Assembly (NCBI RefSeq): GCF_004365355.1
Contig: NZ_SODP01000001.1
Location: 3,098,481 to 3,162,480 of the forward strand
DNA: 64,000 nucleotides
Direction of reading: 5' to 3'
DNA from: Kribbella pratensis
GTDB lineage: Bacteria; Actinomycetota; Actinomycetes; Propionibacteriales; Kribbellaceae
This document shows, piece by piece, positions 7,979 to 16,490 of this stretch; the stretch's first letter is position 1, and each line of letters begins with the position of its first letter. The position numbers and the translations under genes were made by a program. The notes under the pieces are model-generated. The model was not told the origin of the DNA. It saw only the letters and a program-made list of their open reading frames with translations, and searched no databases.

Positions 7979-9124
7979 ATGACTGAGGTTCTGGAAGGTC
8001 GGACGGCCGACGGCCGCGGCGTGCGGGTGCGGTACTCCGCAGCCGGCATCGAGGAGATCACCGACCACCCGACAGCACCCGACCTACTACTGCTCCCCGG
8101 CCTTATCGACATTCAGCTCAACGGGTACGCCGGATTGGACGTCAACGATCCCACTCGCCCGGCCGGGGAATTGTCGGACCTCGTCCGCGTGCTGTGGCAG
8201 CAGGGCGTCACGACTGTCTACCCCACGATCATCTCCGCCGACGACGCAACGACCACCGCCCTCGTCACCCGCGCCGCCGCGGCCAGAGCAGCCGATCCGA
8301 CAACGGCGTACGGCGTACCCGGCCTGCATCTCGAGGGTCCGTACATCTCCAGCGTCGAGGGCGCCCGCGGTGCACACGACCCGGCCGTCATCCGCGACCC
8401 GGACCTCGACGAGTTCGCCCGCTGGCAGAAGGCCGCGAGCGGCGCCATCGCCATCGTGACGCTGGCCCCCGAACGCAAGGGGGCCCTCGAGTTCACCCGC
8501 CACCTCGCGGAAGAGGTGGTCGTATCGGTCGGGCATTCCCTCGCCACGGCTGACGAGGTCCACGCGTTCGCTGCCGCGGGTGGGCGGCTTTCCACGCACC
8601 TCGGGAACGCCCTGCCTGTGCAGCTCGATCGGCACTACAATCCGATCTGGCCGCAACTCGTCGAGGACGCCCTGACCGCCGGGCTGATTGCCGACGGCCA
8701 CCACCTTCCCGCCGACACCTTCGCCGCCTTCGTCCGGGCCAAGGGCCCCACGCGCTGCGTACTCACCAGCGATGCCGCCGCGCTAGCCGGTTGCGCCCCC
8801 GGCGACTACACGACGGCAGTCGGAGGCGCAGTCACCGTCGGCCCCGACGGCAGCCTGCGCCTGCAAGGTACGCCGTACCTCGCCGGCAGCGGCGCATCCC
8901 TCCTCGACTGCCTCCGCTGGTCCACCGGCCCCGGCGGCCTTCCCCTCGACACCGCCGTCACGATGGCCACCACCACCCCGGCCAACCTCCTCGGCCTGAC
9001 GGACCGCGGCCGCCTGGAAGTCGGCGCCCGAGCCGACCTCATCCAACTGACGCGCACCCCCGAGGGCGGTATCGGCGATCTCGTCACGGTCGTCGTCAAC
9101 GGCACCCCGCAGACCGCAGTTTGA
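7979..9124 (+). CDS. nagA: N-acetylglucosamine-6-phosphate deacetylase
   Basis: A 381-residue amidohydrolase-superfamily protein. Visible NagA landmarks are LPGLIDIQLNGYAG, GLHLEGPYIS (metal-ligand Glu), SVGHS, STHLGNA, ADGHHL and LTSDA with the catalytic Asp. It would deacetylate GlcNAc-6-phosphate to glucosamine-6-phosphate in amino-sugar or cell-wall recycling. The ATG at 7979 is chosen; a GTG at 7970 is an alternative, and neither has a clear Shine-Dalgarno. No nagB or PTS genes are adjacent, so the gene appears to stand alone. Confidence 0.88.
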   Translation: MTEVLEGRTADGRGVRVRYSAAGIEEITDHPTAPDLLLLPGLIDIQLNGYAGLDVNDPTRPAGELSDLVRVLWQQGVTTVYPTIISADDATTTALVTRAAAARAADPTTAYGVPGLHLEGPYISSVEGARGAHDPAVIRDPDLDEFARWQKAASGAIAIVTLAPERKGALEFTRHLAEEVVVSVGHSLATADEVHAFAAAGGRLSTHLGNALPVQLDRHYNPIWPQLVEDALTAGLIADGHHLPADTFAAFVRAKGPTRCVLTSDAAALAGCAPGDYTTAVGGAVTVGPDGSLRLQGTPYLAGSGASLLDCLRWSTGPGGLPLDTAVTMATTTPANLLGLTDRGRLEVGARADLIQLTRTPEGGIGDLVTVVVNGTPQTAV

Positions 9125-9245
9125 TCGGCCTGCACAAACGCTTGCCTATAGCAACAGTCAGGTGCTCAATCTTGCCGTCTGCAAGTACCTGCAGAGCGGG
9201 CTTCAGTCCTTGCCGGTCGACCGGTCTTCCCGTATAAGAAACGGG

Positions 9246-10514
9246 ATGACAGCGATCCGGCTCGACGGGGTGTCCAAGGTGTTCGAGGGGGAACACCTGG
9301 CTGTCGACGAGCTGTCCCTCGACGTGGCCGACGGCGAGTTCATGGTGCTGCTCGGGCCGTCGGGGTGTGGGAAGACCACGCTGCTGCGGATGATCGCCGG
9401 GCTCGAGCGGGTGACGGCCGGCGAGATCTGGTTCGGCCGGACCAACGGAACCCGGTTGCCGCCGAAGGATCGCCAGGTGGCGATGGTCTTCCAGACCGGC
9501 GCGCTCTACCCGAACCGGACCGTCCGCGAGAACATCATGTTCCCGCTCCAGGTCGCCGGGCACGGCGACGACGCCGCGAGCTCGACCGCCGCCGGCCTGG
9601 CGCAGATCCTCAGCATCGGGTCGGTTCTCGACCGGATGCCGCGGACGCTGTCCGGCGGGCAGCGTCAGCGCGTCGCGATCGGGCGGGCGCTCGTCCGCCG
9701 TCCGAACGTGTTCCTGCTGGACGAACCGCTGTCGAACCTCGACGCCACGATGCGGACCGAGCTGCGCCAGGAGATCGGCGCGATGACGCGGGACCTGCAC
9801 GTCACCACGCTGTACGTGACCCATGACCAGGTCGAGGCGCTCACGCTGGCCGACCGGATCGCGGTGATGCGCGACGGCCGGATCGAGGACGTCGGCACCC
9901 CGGCGCAGGTCTACAACGACCCCGCGACCGCATTCGTCGCCGGGTTCCTCGGCGCACCGAGGATCAACCTGCTGTCCGCGACCGTCCGCGTCACCGCACA
10001 TCATCGGGTGGCGCTCGACTTCGGCACCCAGTCCATCGCCCTGCCCCCGCCCGATCGCCGCTCGCTGGTCCTGCGCCACCACGACGGCGCCCAGGTCATC
10101 GTCGGAGCCCGCTCGAACGCCTTCCGGGTCATCACCGACGAGGACGTCGCGAACCAACTGTCCGGCACGTTGCGCGCGTTCGAGTTCCACGGGCAACAAT
10201 CCATCGCGTTCGTCGAGTGCGGGATCGAGGCGGTCAACCCCGACCACGTCGGCCGGACGGGACCGCTGCACGCAGTACCACCTCAGGACGCGCCCTCGTC
10301 GGTGCTGACCAGGGTCCTGTCGCGAGTCCGGCCCGCCCGCACAACCGCCCCGCCGGAGCTCCTGCCTCCCACTCACCGGCGAGCTGACCTGGTCATCGAG
10401 CTGCCCGCCGAAGCCGACCTGAAACGCGGCTCCCGTATCCACCTGGCCCTGGACACCGCCCGCATCCACGTCTTCGACCAAACCGGCCACCGAGTGGACC
10501 GCATCACCCGCTAG
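9246..10514 (+). CDS. MalK/MsiK-like ABC transporter ATP-binding protein
   Basis: A 422-residue carbohydrate-type ABC ATPase. Walker A is GPSGCGKTT, the signature is LSGGQRQR, Walker B is VFLLDEP, and the switch is YVTHD. The C-terminal third is a TOBE/regulatory domain, longer and more irregular than usual, with a Pro/Arg-rich insertion near residues 330-355. No permease or binding protein is adjacent. In actinobacteria such orphan MsiK-type ATPases energise several sugar importers, so that is the likely role. The ATG at 9246 follows an AAACGGG purine stretch. Confidence 0.88.
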   Translation: MTAIRLDGVSKVFEGEHLAVDELSLDVADGEFMVLLGPSGCGKTTLLRMIAGLERVTAGEIWFGRTNGTRLPPKDRQVAMVFQTGALYPNRTVRENIMFPLQVAGHGDDAASSTAAGLAQILSIGSVLDRMPRTLSGGQRQRVAIGRALVRRPNVFLLDEPLSNLDATMRTELRQEIGAMTRDLHVTTLYVTHDQVEALTLADRIAVMRDGRIEDVGTPAQVYNDPATAFVAGFLGAPRINLLSATVRVTAHHRVALDFGTQSIALPPPDRRSLVLRHHDGAQVIVGARSNAFRVITDEDVANQLSGTLRAFEFHGQQSIAFVECGIEAVNPDHVGRTGPLHAVPPQDAPSSVLTRVLSRVRPARTTAPPELLPPTHRRADLVIELPAEADLKRGSRIHLALDTARIHVFDQTGHRVDRITR

Positions 10515-10544
10515 CTGGTTCCGGCTGCCGGCGCGACCAGCTAG
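10511..10544. terminator. Bidirectional hairpin containing both stop codons
   Basis: A perfect 9-bp stem, CTAGCTGGT pairing with ACCAGCTAG, encloses a 16-nt loop that can itself pair (CCGG/CCGG). The TAG stops of the ABC ATPase (plus) and the SDR (minus) both lie in the stem arms. No T-tract follows. Confidence 0.55.
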
Positions 10545-11311
10545 TGAAGGGTGTAGCCGCCGTCGATCACCACAACTGAGCCGGTCATGAAGCTGGACGC
10601 GTCGGACGCGAGGAAGACGACGGTCGGCGCGATCTCCTCCGGTACGGCGTACCGCTGCATCGGGGCGTCGTCGATCCAACGCGCCTTGAACTGCGGCTCG
10701 TCGACCGGCGCCATCTCGGTCTTCACATAACCGGGCGCGACCGCGTTCACCCGGATGTTCAACGGCGCCCATTCGGCGGCGAGCGACTTGGTGAGCTGAT
10801 GTACGGCGGCCTTCGACGCGTTGTACGCCGGTTGCCACTGCGGACGGTTCACGATCTGTGCCGAGATCGAGCCGATGTTGACGATGGTGCCGCCGCCGAC
10901 CGTGGTGAAGTGGCGCGCGGCCGTCTGGCTGAGCTTCCACAGACCGTCGACGTTCGTGGAGAACACCTCGTCCCATTCCTCGTCCGGGATGTCGAGCGAC
11001 GGCCGATGCACGCAGGCTCCGGCGTTGTTCACCAGGATGTCCAAGCGACCGGTCTCCTCCAGCGCGGCCTCGACCGCGGCCTGACCGGACGCACGGTCGT
11101 TCACATCGAGACCGACGCCGATCACCGTCCGCCCGGTGCGCTCGGCCAGCCGCGCGGCCGCCTCCTTGGACGCCGCGACATCGCGTGCCCCGATCACTAC
11201 ATCCGCGCCGGCCTCGGCCAGTCCGGTGGCGAAGGCAAGCCCGAGGCCGCGATAGCCACCAGTCACCAACGCCGTCCGCCCGGCCAACGAGAACTTGTCA
11301 AGAACGCTCAT
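10541..11311 (-). CDS. SDR-family oxidoreductase
   Basis: A 256-residue classical short-chain dehydrogenase. The cofactor loop is TGGYRGLG, NNAG is present, the catalytic Ser lies in GSISAQ, and the catalytic pair is YNASK. The end, GSVVVIDGGYTLH, is typical of gluconate/sorbitol-type SDRs. A ketone/alcohol interconversion with NAD(P) is expected, substrate unknown. The ATG at 11311 is chosen because its N-terminus (MSVLDKFSLAGRTALVTGG) matches the family. It overlaps the end of the LysR gene by 14 nt on the same strand, so LysR and SDR may be one transcript. Confidence 0.9.
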   Translation of the reverse strand: MSVLDKFSLAGRTALVTGGYRGLGLAFATGLAEAGADVVIGARDVAASKEAAARLAERTGRTVIGVGLDVNDRASGQAAVEAALEETGRLDILVNNAGACVHRPSLDIPDEEWDEVFSTNVDGLWKLSQTAARHFTTVGGGTIVNIGSISAQIVNRPQWQPAYNASKAAVHQLTKSLAAEWAPLNIRVNAVAPGYVKTEMAPVDEPQFKARWIDDAPMQRYAVPEEIAPTVVFLASDASSFMTGSVVVIDGGYTLH

Positions 11312-12161
11312 CGGGCCATTGTCCCCGGTACGCGGTGGAGGCGAGCTCGACAAAAGACTGGACGAGCGGGTTGGTCTCCCCCGTCTTCCAGCTCGTCACG
11401 ACCCGGCTCGGCGGCAGGTCGAGAATCGGTACGACGGTGAGCTCGCCCGGCGGGTTGTGCCCGAGCGGACTCAATCTGACCGTGCCGTTCCACAACACGG
11501 CCTGCAGACATTCCTGGACCGACCGCACGACCGGACCTTCCCGATGCCGGCCGCCGTTCCAGTACGACTGCCAGATCGGGTCGGTGTCCGCAGGAAACTG
11601 GAACCACCGTCGATCCGCCAGGTCCGCGAGCTTCAACTCATCGTGCTGTGCCAACGGATCGTCGGCCCGCAGTACGGCGCCGACTGGATCCGCACGCAGC
11701 TCCTGCACGGTCAATCCGGTCTCGTCGAACGGTGCCCGGGTCAGCGCCACGTCGACGAGACCGGCCCGCAGACCGCACGTCGGATCGGTCAGATCGGCCT
11801 CGCGAATGCGGACCTCCAGACTGGGATGCTGCTGCCGGTACGCGGCCGCCAACCGGGTCGCGCCCGGATCGGTGCTGTCCCCCAGCATGCCGATCGTGAA
11901 GCTGACCGCGCCGCGTACCCGTGCCGGCACCTGATCGGCCTGCTCCAGCAGGGTCCGCGCCTCCTCCAGCAGTACGACGCCTGCCGGCGTGAGCGCGACC
12001 CCCGCCGAGGAGCGGTCGAACAGCGTGGCGCCGAGCTCTCGCTCCAGCTGCTTGATCGCCCGGCTCAGTGGCGGCTGGCTCATCTGCAGCCGCGTCGCTG
12101 CCCGGCCGAAGTGGAGTTCCTCGGCAACGGTGACGAAGTACCGCAGGGTGCGCAGCTCCAT
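11298..12161 (-). CDS. LysR-family transcriptional regulator
   Basis: A 287-residue LysR protein. The N-terminal winged helix-turn-helix (residues 1-60) contains MSQPPLSRAIKQLE. The rest is a periplasmic-binding-like effector domain. The ATG at 12161 is preceded by TATCGT 8 nt upstream, a possible leaderless -10. It is divergent from the metallo-hydrolase at 12244 and lies upstream of the SDR gene. LysR proteins usually control the divergent gene, so the metallo-hydrolase, the SDR or both are candidate targets. Confidence 0.92.
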   Translation of the reverse strand: MELRTLRYFVTVAEELHFGRAATRLQMSQPPLSRAIKQLERELGATLFDRSSAGVALTPAGVVLLEEARTLLEQADQVPARVRGAVSFTIGMLGDSTDPGATRLAAAYRQQHPSLEVRIREADLTDPTCGLRAGLVDVALTRAPFDETGLTVQELRADPVGAVLRADDPLAQHDELKLADLADRRWFQFPADTDPIWQSYWNGGRHREGPVVRSVQECLQAVLWNGTVRLSPLGHNPPGELTVVPILDLPPSRVVTSWKTGETNPLVQSFVELASTAYRGQWPDERS

Positions 12162-12169
12162 GACCAGCG

Positions 12170-12175
12170 ACGATA
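12170..12175 (-). promoter_or_regulatory. -10 element near start of LysR gene
   Basis: TATCGT on the minus strand, 8 nt upstream of the ATG at 12161. It lies in the 82-bp divergent region shared with the metallo-hydrolase gene. Confidence 0.4.
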
Positions 12176-12243
12176 CCCGCACGGTATCGCTGCGACCGGA
12201 TCGGTCTTGGACGTCGCGACGGTGGAGGAGGTGGGATCGGAGC

Positions 12244-13128
12244 ATGACCGACGTACTGCTGCCCGACCCCGCCGTCCGCGTTGCCGACGCCCAGGAGCTC
12301 GCGCCCGACCTGCTCGTAATCCCGAACAAGCAGGTCGACCTCGTGCCCAACATCGGCATCATCGGCGGCACCGATGCCGTCCTGGTCGTCGACACGGGCA
12401 TCGGCATCGCCAACGCCTCGGAGGTGTTGGCGTTCGCGACGGAGGTAGCGCGCGGCCGACGGTTGTACCTCACCACGACCCACTTCCATCCCGAGCACGC
12501 GTTCGGCGCTCAGGTCTTCGCGGGGCACGCGACGTACCTGGTGAACCGTGCGCAGGCGGACGACCTGGAGTCCAAGGGCGCCGGATATCTGGAGATGTTC
12601 CGCGGCTTCGGCGGCTCGATCGCCGAGCGGCTCGAGGACGTCGAGATCCCCACGCCCGACGAGGTGTACGGGGACGCGCGCGACCTCGATCTCGGCAGAC
12701 GGATCGTCGAGCTGCGGGCCACCGGTCGCGGGCATACCAAGGGCGATCAGGTCATCCAGGTACCGGACGCGGGCGTGCTGTTCACCGGCGACCTCGCCGA
12801 GACGGGACAGTTCGCGATCTTCCCGTGGTTCCCGCCGTACGACGTCGATGTGTCCGGCGTCGGCTGGTTGTCCGTGATAGATCGACTGACCACGACCGCG
12901 CCGAAGATCGTCGTACCCGGTCATGGCGAGCTCGGCGGCCCGGAGATCCTCACCTCCGTCGGCGACTACCTCCGCGAACTCCGCGACGAGACCTGGCGCC
13001 GACGGGACTCTGCCCTGAGCGAGTCCGACATCCGCGCCGAGGTCAAAGCCCTGCTGATCGAGCGTCATCCCGAATGGTCCGGCCAGGACTGGATCGAGCC
13101 CGGCATCAACTGCCTGTGTGCCGAGTAA
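12244..13128 (+). CDS. Metallo-beta-lactamase-fold hydrolase
   Basis: A 294-residue MBL-fold protein. The metal motif is THFHPEHAFG (HxHxxH form with Glu in place of the usual Asp of HxHxDH). GRGHTKGD supplies the next His, FTGDLAETGQ the bridging Asp, and VPGHGE the last His. The HPEH variant suggests an altered second metal site. Hydrolysis of an ester, lactone or thioester is likely. The ATG at 12244 follows a strong GGAGGAGGTGGG ribosome-binding region. It is divergent from LysR. Its stop is 3 nt from the topoisomerase stop. Confidence 0.88.
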   Translation: MTDVLLPDPAVRVADAQELAPDLLVIPNKQVDLVPNIGIIGGTDAVLVVDTGIGIANASEVLAFATEVARGRRLYLTTTHFHPEHAFGAQVFAGHATYLVNRAQADDLESKGAGYLEMFRGFGGSIAERLEDVEIPTPDEVYGDARDLDLGRRIVELRATGRGHTKGDQVIQVPDAGVLFTGDLAETGQFAIFPWFPPYDVDVSGVGWLSVIDRLTTTAPKIVVPGHGELGGPEILTSVGDYLRELRDETWRRRDSALSESDIRAEVKALLIERHPEWSGQDWIEPGINCLCAE

Positions 13129-13131
13129 GCG

Positions 13132-14145
13132 CTACCGCTTGTCCTCGTCCAGGATCCGGTTGACGGACCGTTCGACGGTCGCGCGGGTCTTGGCGTTGTC
13201 GAGATCGTCGCCGACCCGGTCGATCACCTGGGCGATCGTCCGGCCATGCGCGAACTGATCGATGATGCGCGGGTCGACGTACGAACTGCGGGCCACCGCC
13301 GGGGTGTTGCCGAGGTGATCGGAGACCTCCTCGAGCATCTCCTTCACCGCCGTGTTGAGCGCTGCCTTCGTGGTCGGCGGGTCGGCGTCGGCCAGATCGA
13401 CGGCGGCATGCACCGTGGCCGTCCAGGTGCGCAGATCCTTCACCGTGTAGTCGTCGCCGACCAGCTCATGGAACCGGTCGTTGATCATCCCGGCGTCGAT
13501 CTCGTGATAGCCGTCGTCGTCCTTGTAGACGAGCAGGCGCGGGCTCTGGTGCCGGCCGCGCTTCAGCGACCGGACGGCTTGCACCAGCCGATCATCGTCG
13601 AGCACGATCGTGCGCTCCTGCCCACCTTTCGCGACGAAGTCGAACCTGACCTTCCCCTTGCTCACGCGGACGTCGTCACGCAGCAGTGTCGCCGCACCCC
13701 GGCTGCCGTTCTCATCGGCGTACTTCGTGTTCCCGGTCCGGAAGACGCCGTAGTCGAGCATCCGCAGCGCCACCGCCAGCACCCGCCGCCGGTCGAGGCC
13801 CGGCGCGGACAGATCCTCGTCTACGGCCTCCCGGAACGCCGGCAGCTTGCGTGCCAGCTGACGCACCCGGTCGTGCTTGACCGCGTCCTGTGCCGACCGC
13901 CAGTCGTCGTGGTACAGGTACTGCCGCCGCCCGGCCTCGTCGGTACCCGTCGCCTGGATGTGGCCGTTCGGATAGGGGCAGATCCACACGTCGTCCCACG
14001 CCGGCGGGATCGCCAGCGTCCGGATCCGCTCCACCACGTCGACATCCTTGATCGTCTTGCCGTCGACATCGAGATAGCTGAATCCACGCCCGCGTCGCCG
14101 GCGCTGGAACCCCGGCTCGTCGACCTGACTTCGTTTCAGCCGCAT
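13132..14145 (-). CDS. DNA topoisomerase IB
   Basis: A 337-residue bacterial (poxvirus-like) type IB topoisomerase, which relaxes supercoils through a 3'-phosphotyrosine intermediate. The N-terminal domain reads RGRGFSYLDVDGKTIKD. The catalytic domain has LRTW with Arg239, a conserved Lys region in the beta-hairpin (RFDFVAKGGQE), and the nucleophile in ARSSYVDPRIID (Tyr289). Length is normal for the family. It is the last gene of a minus-strand operon with lipoprotein, Nramp-like and PRC-type genes, spaced by only a few bases. Confidence 0.93.
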   Translation of the reverse strand: MRLKRSQVDEPGFQRRRRGRGFSYLDVDGKTIKDVDVVERIRTLAIPPAWDDVWICPYPNGHIQATGTDEAGRRQYLYHDDWRSAQDAVKHDRVRQLARKLPAFREAVDEDLSAPGLDRRRVLAVALRMLDYGVFRTGNTKYADENGSRGAATLLRDDVRVSKGKVRFDFVAKGGQERTIVLDDDRLVQAVRSLKRGRHQSPRLLVYKDDDGYHEIDAGMINDRFHELVGDDYTVKDLRTWTATVHAAVDLADADPPTTKAALNTAVKEMLEEVSDHLGNTPAVARSSYVDPRIIDQFAHGRTIAQVIDRVGDDLDNAKTRATVERSVNRILDEDKR

Positions 14146-14148
14146 CGT

Positions 14149-14490
14149 TCAGTACCGAGCCATTTCTTCCAACGGACGGAGATCTCCGCGACGGCTCGTC
14201 GTGGTGACGGTGCCGGCAGTGATTTCGTCGACCTCGCTCCACGGCAGGTACCAGACGCCGCCCAATCGGGCATGCACGAGCCGGCGCAGGAGCTCAGGGC
14301 CGACATGGCGCTCGTAGCCGAACAACCGGGTGGCGCGGTTCTCCACGACGATCAGGCCGTCGACCCGCAACGCGCGCTGCATCGACACCAGCAGCGGTCC
14401 GTCCTGGACCAGCCGCACATCCGCGACGCCGCCGAGCTCGTCACCGTCGGCATCGATGACCCGGTGGCCGAGGAGTTCATTCAGTCGCAT
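14149..14490 (-). CDS. PRC-barrel-like small protein
   Basis: A 113-residue protein. The N-terminus (LNELLGHRVIDADGDELGGVADVRL) has the alternating beta pattern of a PRC-barrel domain, a fold found in ribosome maturation factor RimM and photosynthetic reaction-centre H subunits. The second half has a WYLPWSEVDEI repeat of the same kind. Its start overlaps the upstream PRC-like gene by 14 nt, and topoisomerase IB follows after 3 nt. The role is unknown. Confidence 0.7.
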   Translation of the reverse strand: MRLNELLGHRVIDADGDELGGVADVRLVQDGPLLVSMQRALRVDGLIVVENRATRLFGYERHVGPELLRRLVHARLGGVWYLPWSEVDEITAGTVTTTSRRGDLRPLEEMARY

Positions 14491-14776
14491 CGCCGGCTCC
14501 GGGGATCTTGTCGATGACGTGGCGCTCGATCCAGTCGTCGTAGTAGTCCAGGTCGAGGCCGTCGGCCGAGATCGTCACCGCCGTGTCGATCTCGGCGATC
14601 CGGGCCGCGGGGATCTCGGCACGGCCGGAGATCAGCGCCGCCACCACCGGCGGGTCGGCGTCGAGGTCGAGCTCGACGTCGTCGATCTTGCCGGCCAGGT
14701 GCCCGTCGGCCTGGTCGATCAGCTGCCGGTCGAGCAGATGCAGCTGCGCGTGAAGGACGCGTCCGGACATGATCAT
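14477..14776 (-). CDS. Small acidic PRC-barrel-like protein
   Basis: A 99-residue acidic protein. QADGHLAGKIDDVELD near the N-terminus resembles a PRC-barrel first strand pair, and the C-terminus (LDLDYYDDWIERHVIDKIPG) is predicted helical. The ATG at 14776 overlaps the Nramp-like stop by 4 nt; an ATG at 14770 is an alternative. It appears to be a paralogue-type companion of the next gene. Function is unknown. Confidence 0.65.
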   Translation of the reverse strand: MIMSGRVLHAQLHLLDRQLIDQADGHLAGKIDDVELDLDADPPVVAALISGRAEIPAARIAEIDTAVTISADGLDLDYYDDWIERHVIDKIPGAGDATE

Positions 14777-16002
14777 GCTCCTGCTCTGGTGATGATCATC
14801 AGCGGTATCGCAGCAGCCGACGCAATGGTCAGCAGTGCCAGGTAGAACAGCCCGAAGGCATTGCGAACACGACCGTTCGTCTGCCGTCCGACGTAGTCCG
14901 GATCGTTCGCGACGATCAGGATCGGCAGGTACGTCAACGGCAGCGCCATCGCGGCGAACACCACGGAGTACTCCGTCACCTTCACCGGGTCGACCGCCGT
15001 CAACAGGGTCAGCACCGCGAGCACCAGGCACACGATGATGATCACGTGGAAACGCGACGCCTCCCGCGGCCGGACGAGCTTCCCCCACTGCCAGCCGCGG
15101 TACTGCGCGATCGTGTACCCGCACGACAATGCGGTCTCGAGCGCCGCGCCGAACGTCGCCGCGAACATGCCGATCAGCACGACCGCCAGTCCGATCTTGC
15201 CCAAGGCAACGGCCACCGGGAGCGCCACCTGGCCCAGCGTGCCGACCTGGATACCGGCCGGCAGGAACAGCACCGCGGCGCACCCCATGATCGCCAGCGA
15301 CAGCAGCCCACCGAGCGGGAATCCGATGAACACGTTGGCCCGCTCGGTTCCCAGGTCGCGCCGCGTCCACTTCTCCTCCACCCCTCCCGAGGAGAAGAAG
15401 AACACCTCGTACGGCGTCATCGCGGCGCCGAACAGCGCAATCCCGTAGTACGCGTACGTCGCCCAGCCCTCGTGCCCGGTCGGATGCAGCTGGGTTGCCT
15501 GGTGCAACAGCTGGCCCCAGTCCGGGCCGAGCTTGAACAGTGCGACCGCGAACACGATCAGCAGCAGTCCGAGCAGTCCGAAGACCTGCTCCAGCCGGGA
15601 GAACTTGACCCGCCAGATCACCAGCCACACGGCGAACGCAGCCAGCGGCATCCACAACAGGTAGCTGACTCCACTCGCAAGCTCGAACGCCAGCGCCACA
15701 CCGCCGATCTCGGCGATCAACGTCAGCAGGGTCACCAGGAACGACGCCACCAGGGCAAGCAGCCCGGTCCGGGGTCCGAGCCGCTCGCGGATCAGATCGA
15801 ACACCGGCCGGCCGGACATCGCGACGACCCGCCCGGACATCTCGGCGTACAAGCAGATCCCGATCACGCCGACGAGGACGATCCAAGCCAGGTGCATCCC
15901 GAAGCGCGCGCCCACCAGGGCGTTGGTGACCAGGTCGCCGATGTCGACGAAGCCGCCGATCGCGGTCAGGATGCCGAGCGTGACACCGAGGAGCTTCTTC
16001 AT
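14773..16002 (-). CDS. Nramp-family transporter with altered metal-site motifs
   Basis: A 409-residue protein with about 11 hydrophobic segments of the Nramp fold, resembling divalent-metal transporters. Where canonical Nramp has DPGN in TM1, this protein has DIGD. Where TM6 normally has MPH(N), it reads TPYE (in GAAMTPYEVFFFSSG). The soft-metal Met and the TM1 Asn are therefore absent. Family knowledge says bacterial Nramp-related Mg2+ transporters also depart at these positions, so Mg2+ or another hard ion is a reasonable guess, not shown. It is coupled by 4-nt overlaps to the lipoprotein gene upstream and the PRC-like gene downstream. Confidence 0.82.
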   Translation of the reverse strand: MKKLLGVTLGILTAIGGFVDIGDLVTNALVGARFGMHLAWIVLVGVIGICLYAEMSGRVVAMSGRPVFDLIRERLGPRTGLLALVASFLVTLLTLIAEIGGVALAFELASGVSYLLWMPLAAFAVWLVIWRVKFSRLEQVFGLLGLLLIVFAVALFKLGPDWGQLLHQATQLHPTGHEGWATYAYYGIALFGAAMTPYEVFFFSSGGVEEKWTRRDLGTERANVFIGFPLGGLLSLAIMGCAAVLFLPAGIQVGTLGQVALPVAVALGKIGLAVVLIGMFAATFGAALETALSCGYTIAQYRGWQWGKLVRPREASRFHVIIIVCLVLAVLTLLTAVDPVKVTEYSVVFAAMALPLTYLPILIVANDPDYVGRQTNGRVRNAFGLFYLALLTIASAAAIPLMIITRAGA

Positions 16003-16430
16003 TTCGCCAGCTCCCCGATCTGATCGAGGTCCTTGCCGGACAGTCGAAGGGCCGGGAGTTGGCGTACGGCCGCGGCCAGGTCGTCGTTCCCGAGCGCGAT
16101 GCGGACCGCGGTCACCGCGGACACCGCATCGTCGAGCGTCGAGTTGACCTGTTCGTACAGCCTGGCCGACTGCTCGGTCGACGGTTGCTGGGTCGAGAAC
16201 GAGTCAGCCGTCTTCCCGAGATTCTTCTCGGCGTCGTCGACCATCCGGCGGGCCGGCTGCGCCCAGAGCCGCTGCGCCCGCAGTTGCTCGACGACCAAGC
16301 TGGTCGTGTTCACCTCCGAGGCAGCGGTCCGTGCTGTCTGAGCGGCGTTGTCCCGGAACTTCTGGTCGGGGTCACCACACCCGGTCAGAAATGCCGCCGT
16401 CAGCACTCCGACTGCTATCCACCGCAGCAC
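15999..16430 (-). CDS. Small lipoprotein of unknown function
   Basis: A 143-residue protein with a signal peptide ending in the lipobox LTGC (Cys18). The mature part is charged and almost entirely alpha-helical, with a run of residues that could form a helical bundle or coiled coil. It is the first gene of the operon leading to the Nramp-like transporter, and its stop overlaps the transporter start by 4 nt. It may assist transport at the cell surface, but that is inference from position only. Confidence 0.75.
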   Translation of the reverse strand: MLRWIAVGVLTAAFLTGCGDPDQKFRDNAAQTARTAASEVNTTSLVVEQLRAQRLWAQPARRMVDDAEKNLGKTADSFSTQQPSTEQSARLYEQVNSTLDDAVSAVTAVRIALGNDDLAAAVRQLPALRLSGKDLDQIGELAK

Positions 16431-16490
16431 GTGTCACCGTCCAAGGTCCGATAGTCGTACGACGCACCGGTACCCCGGGCCACACGTGTT

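Noticed and set aside
13127..13140. Small hairpin AAGCG-CTAC-CGCTT between metallo-hydrolase and topoisomerase IB
   Set aside because: Only five base pairs and no T-tract; too weak to call a terminator.
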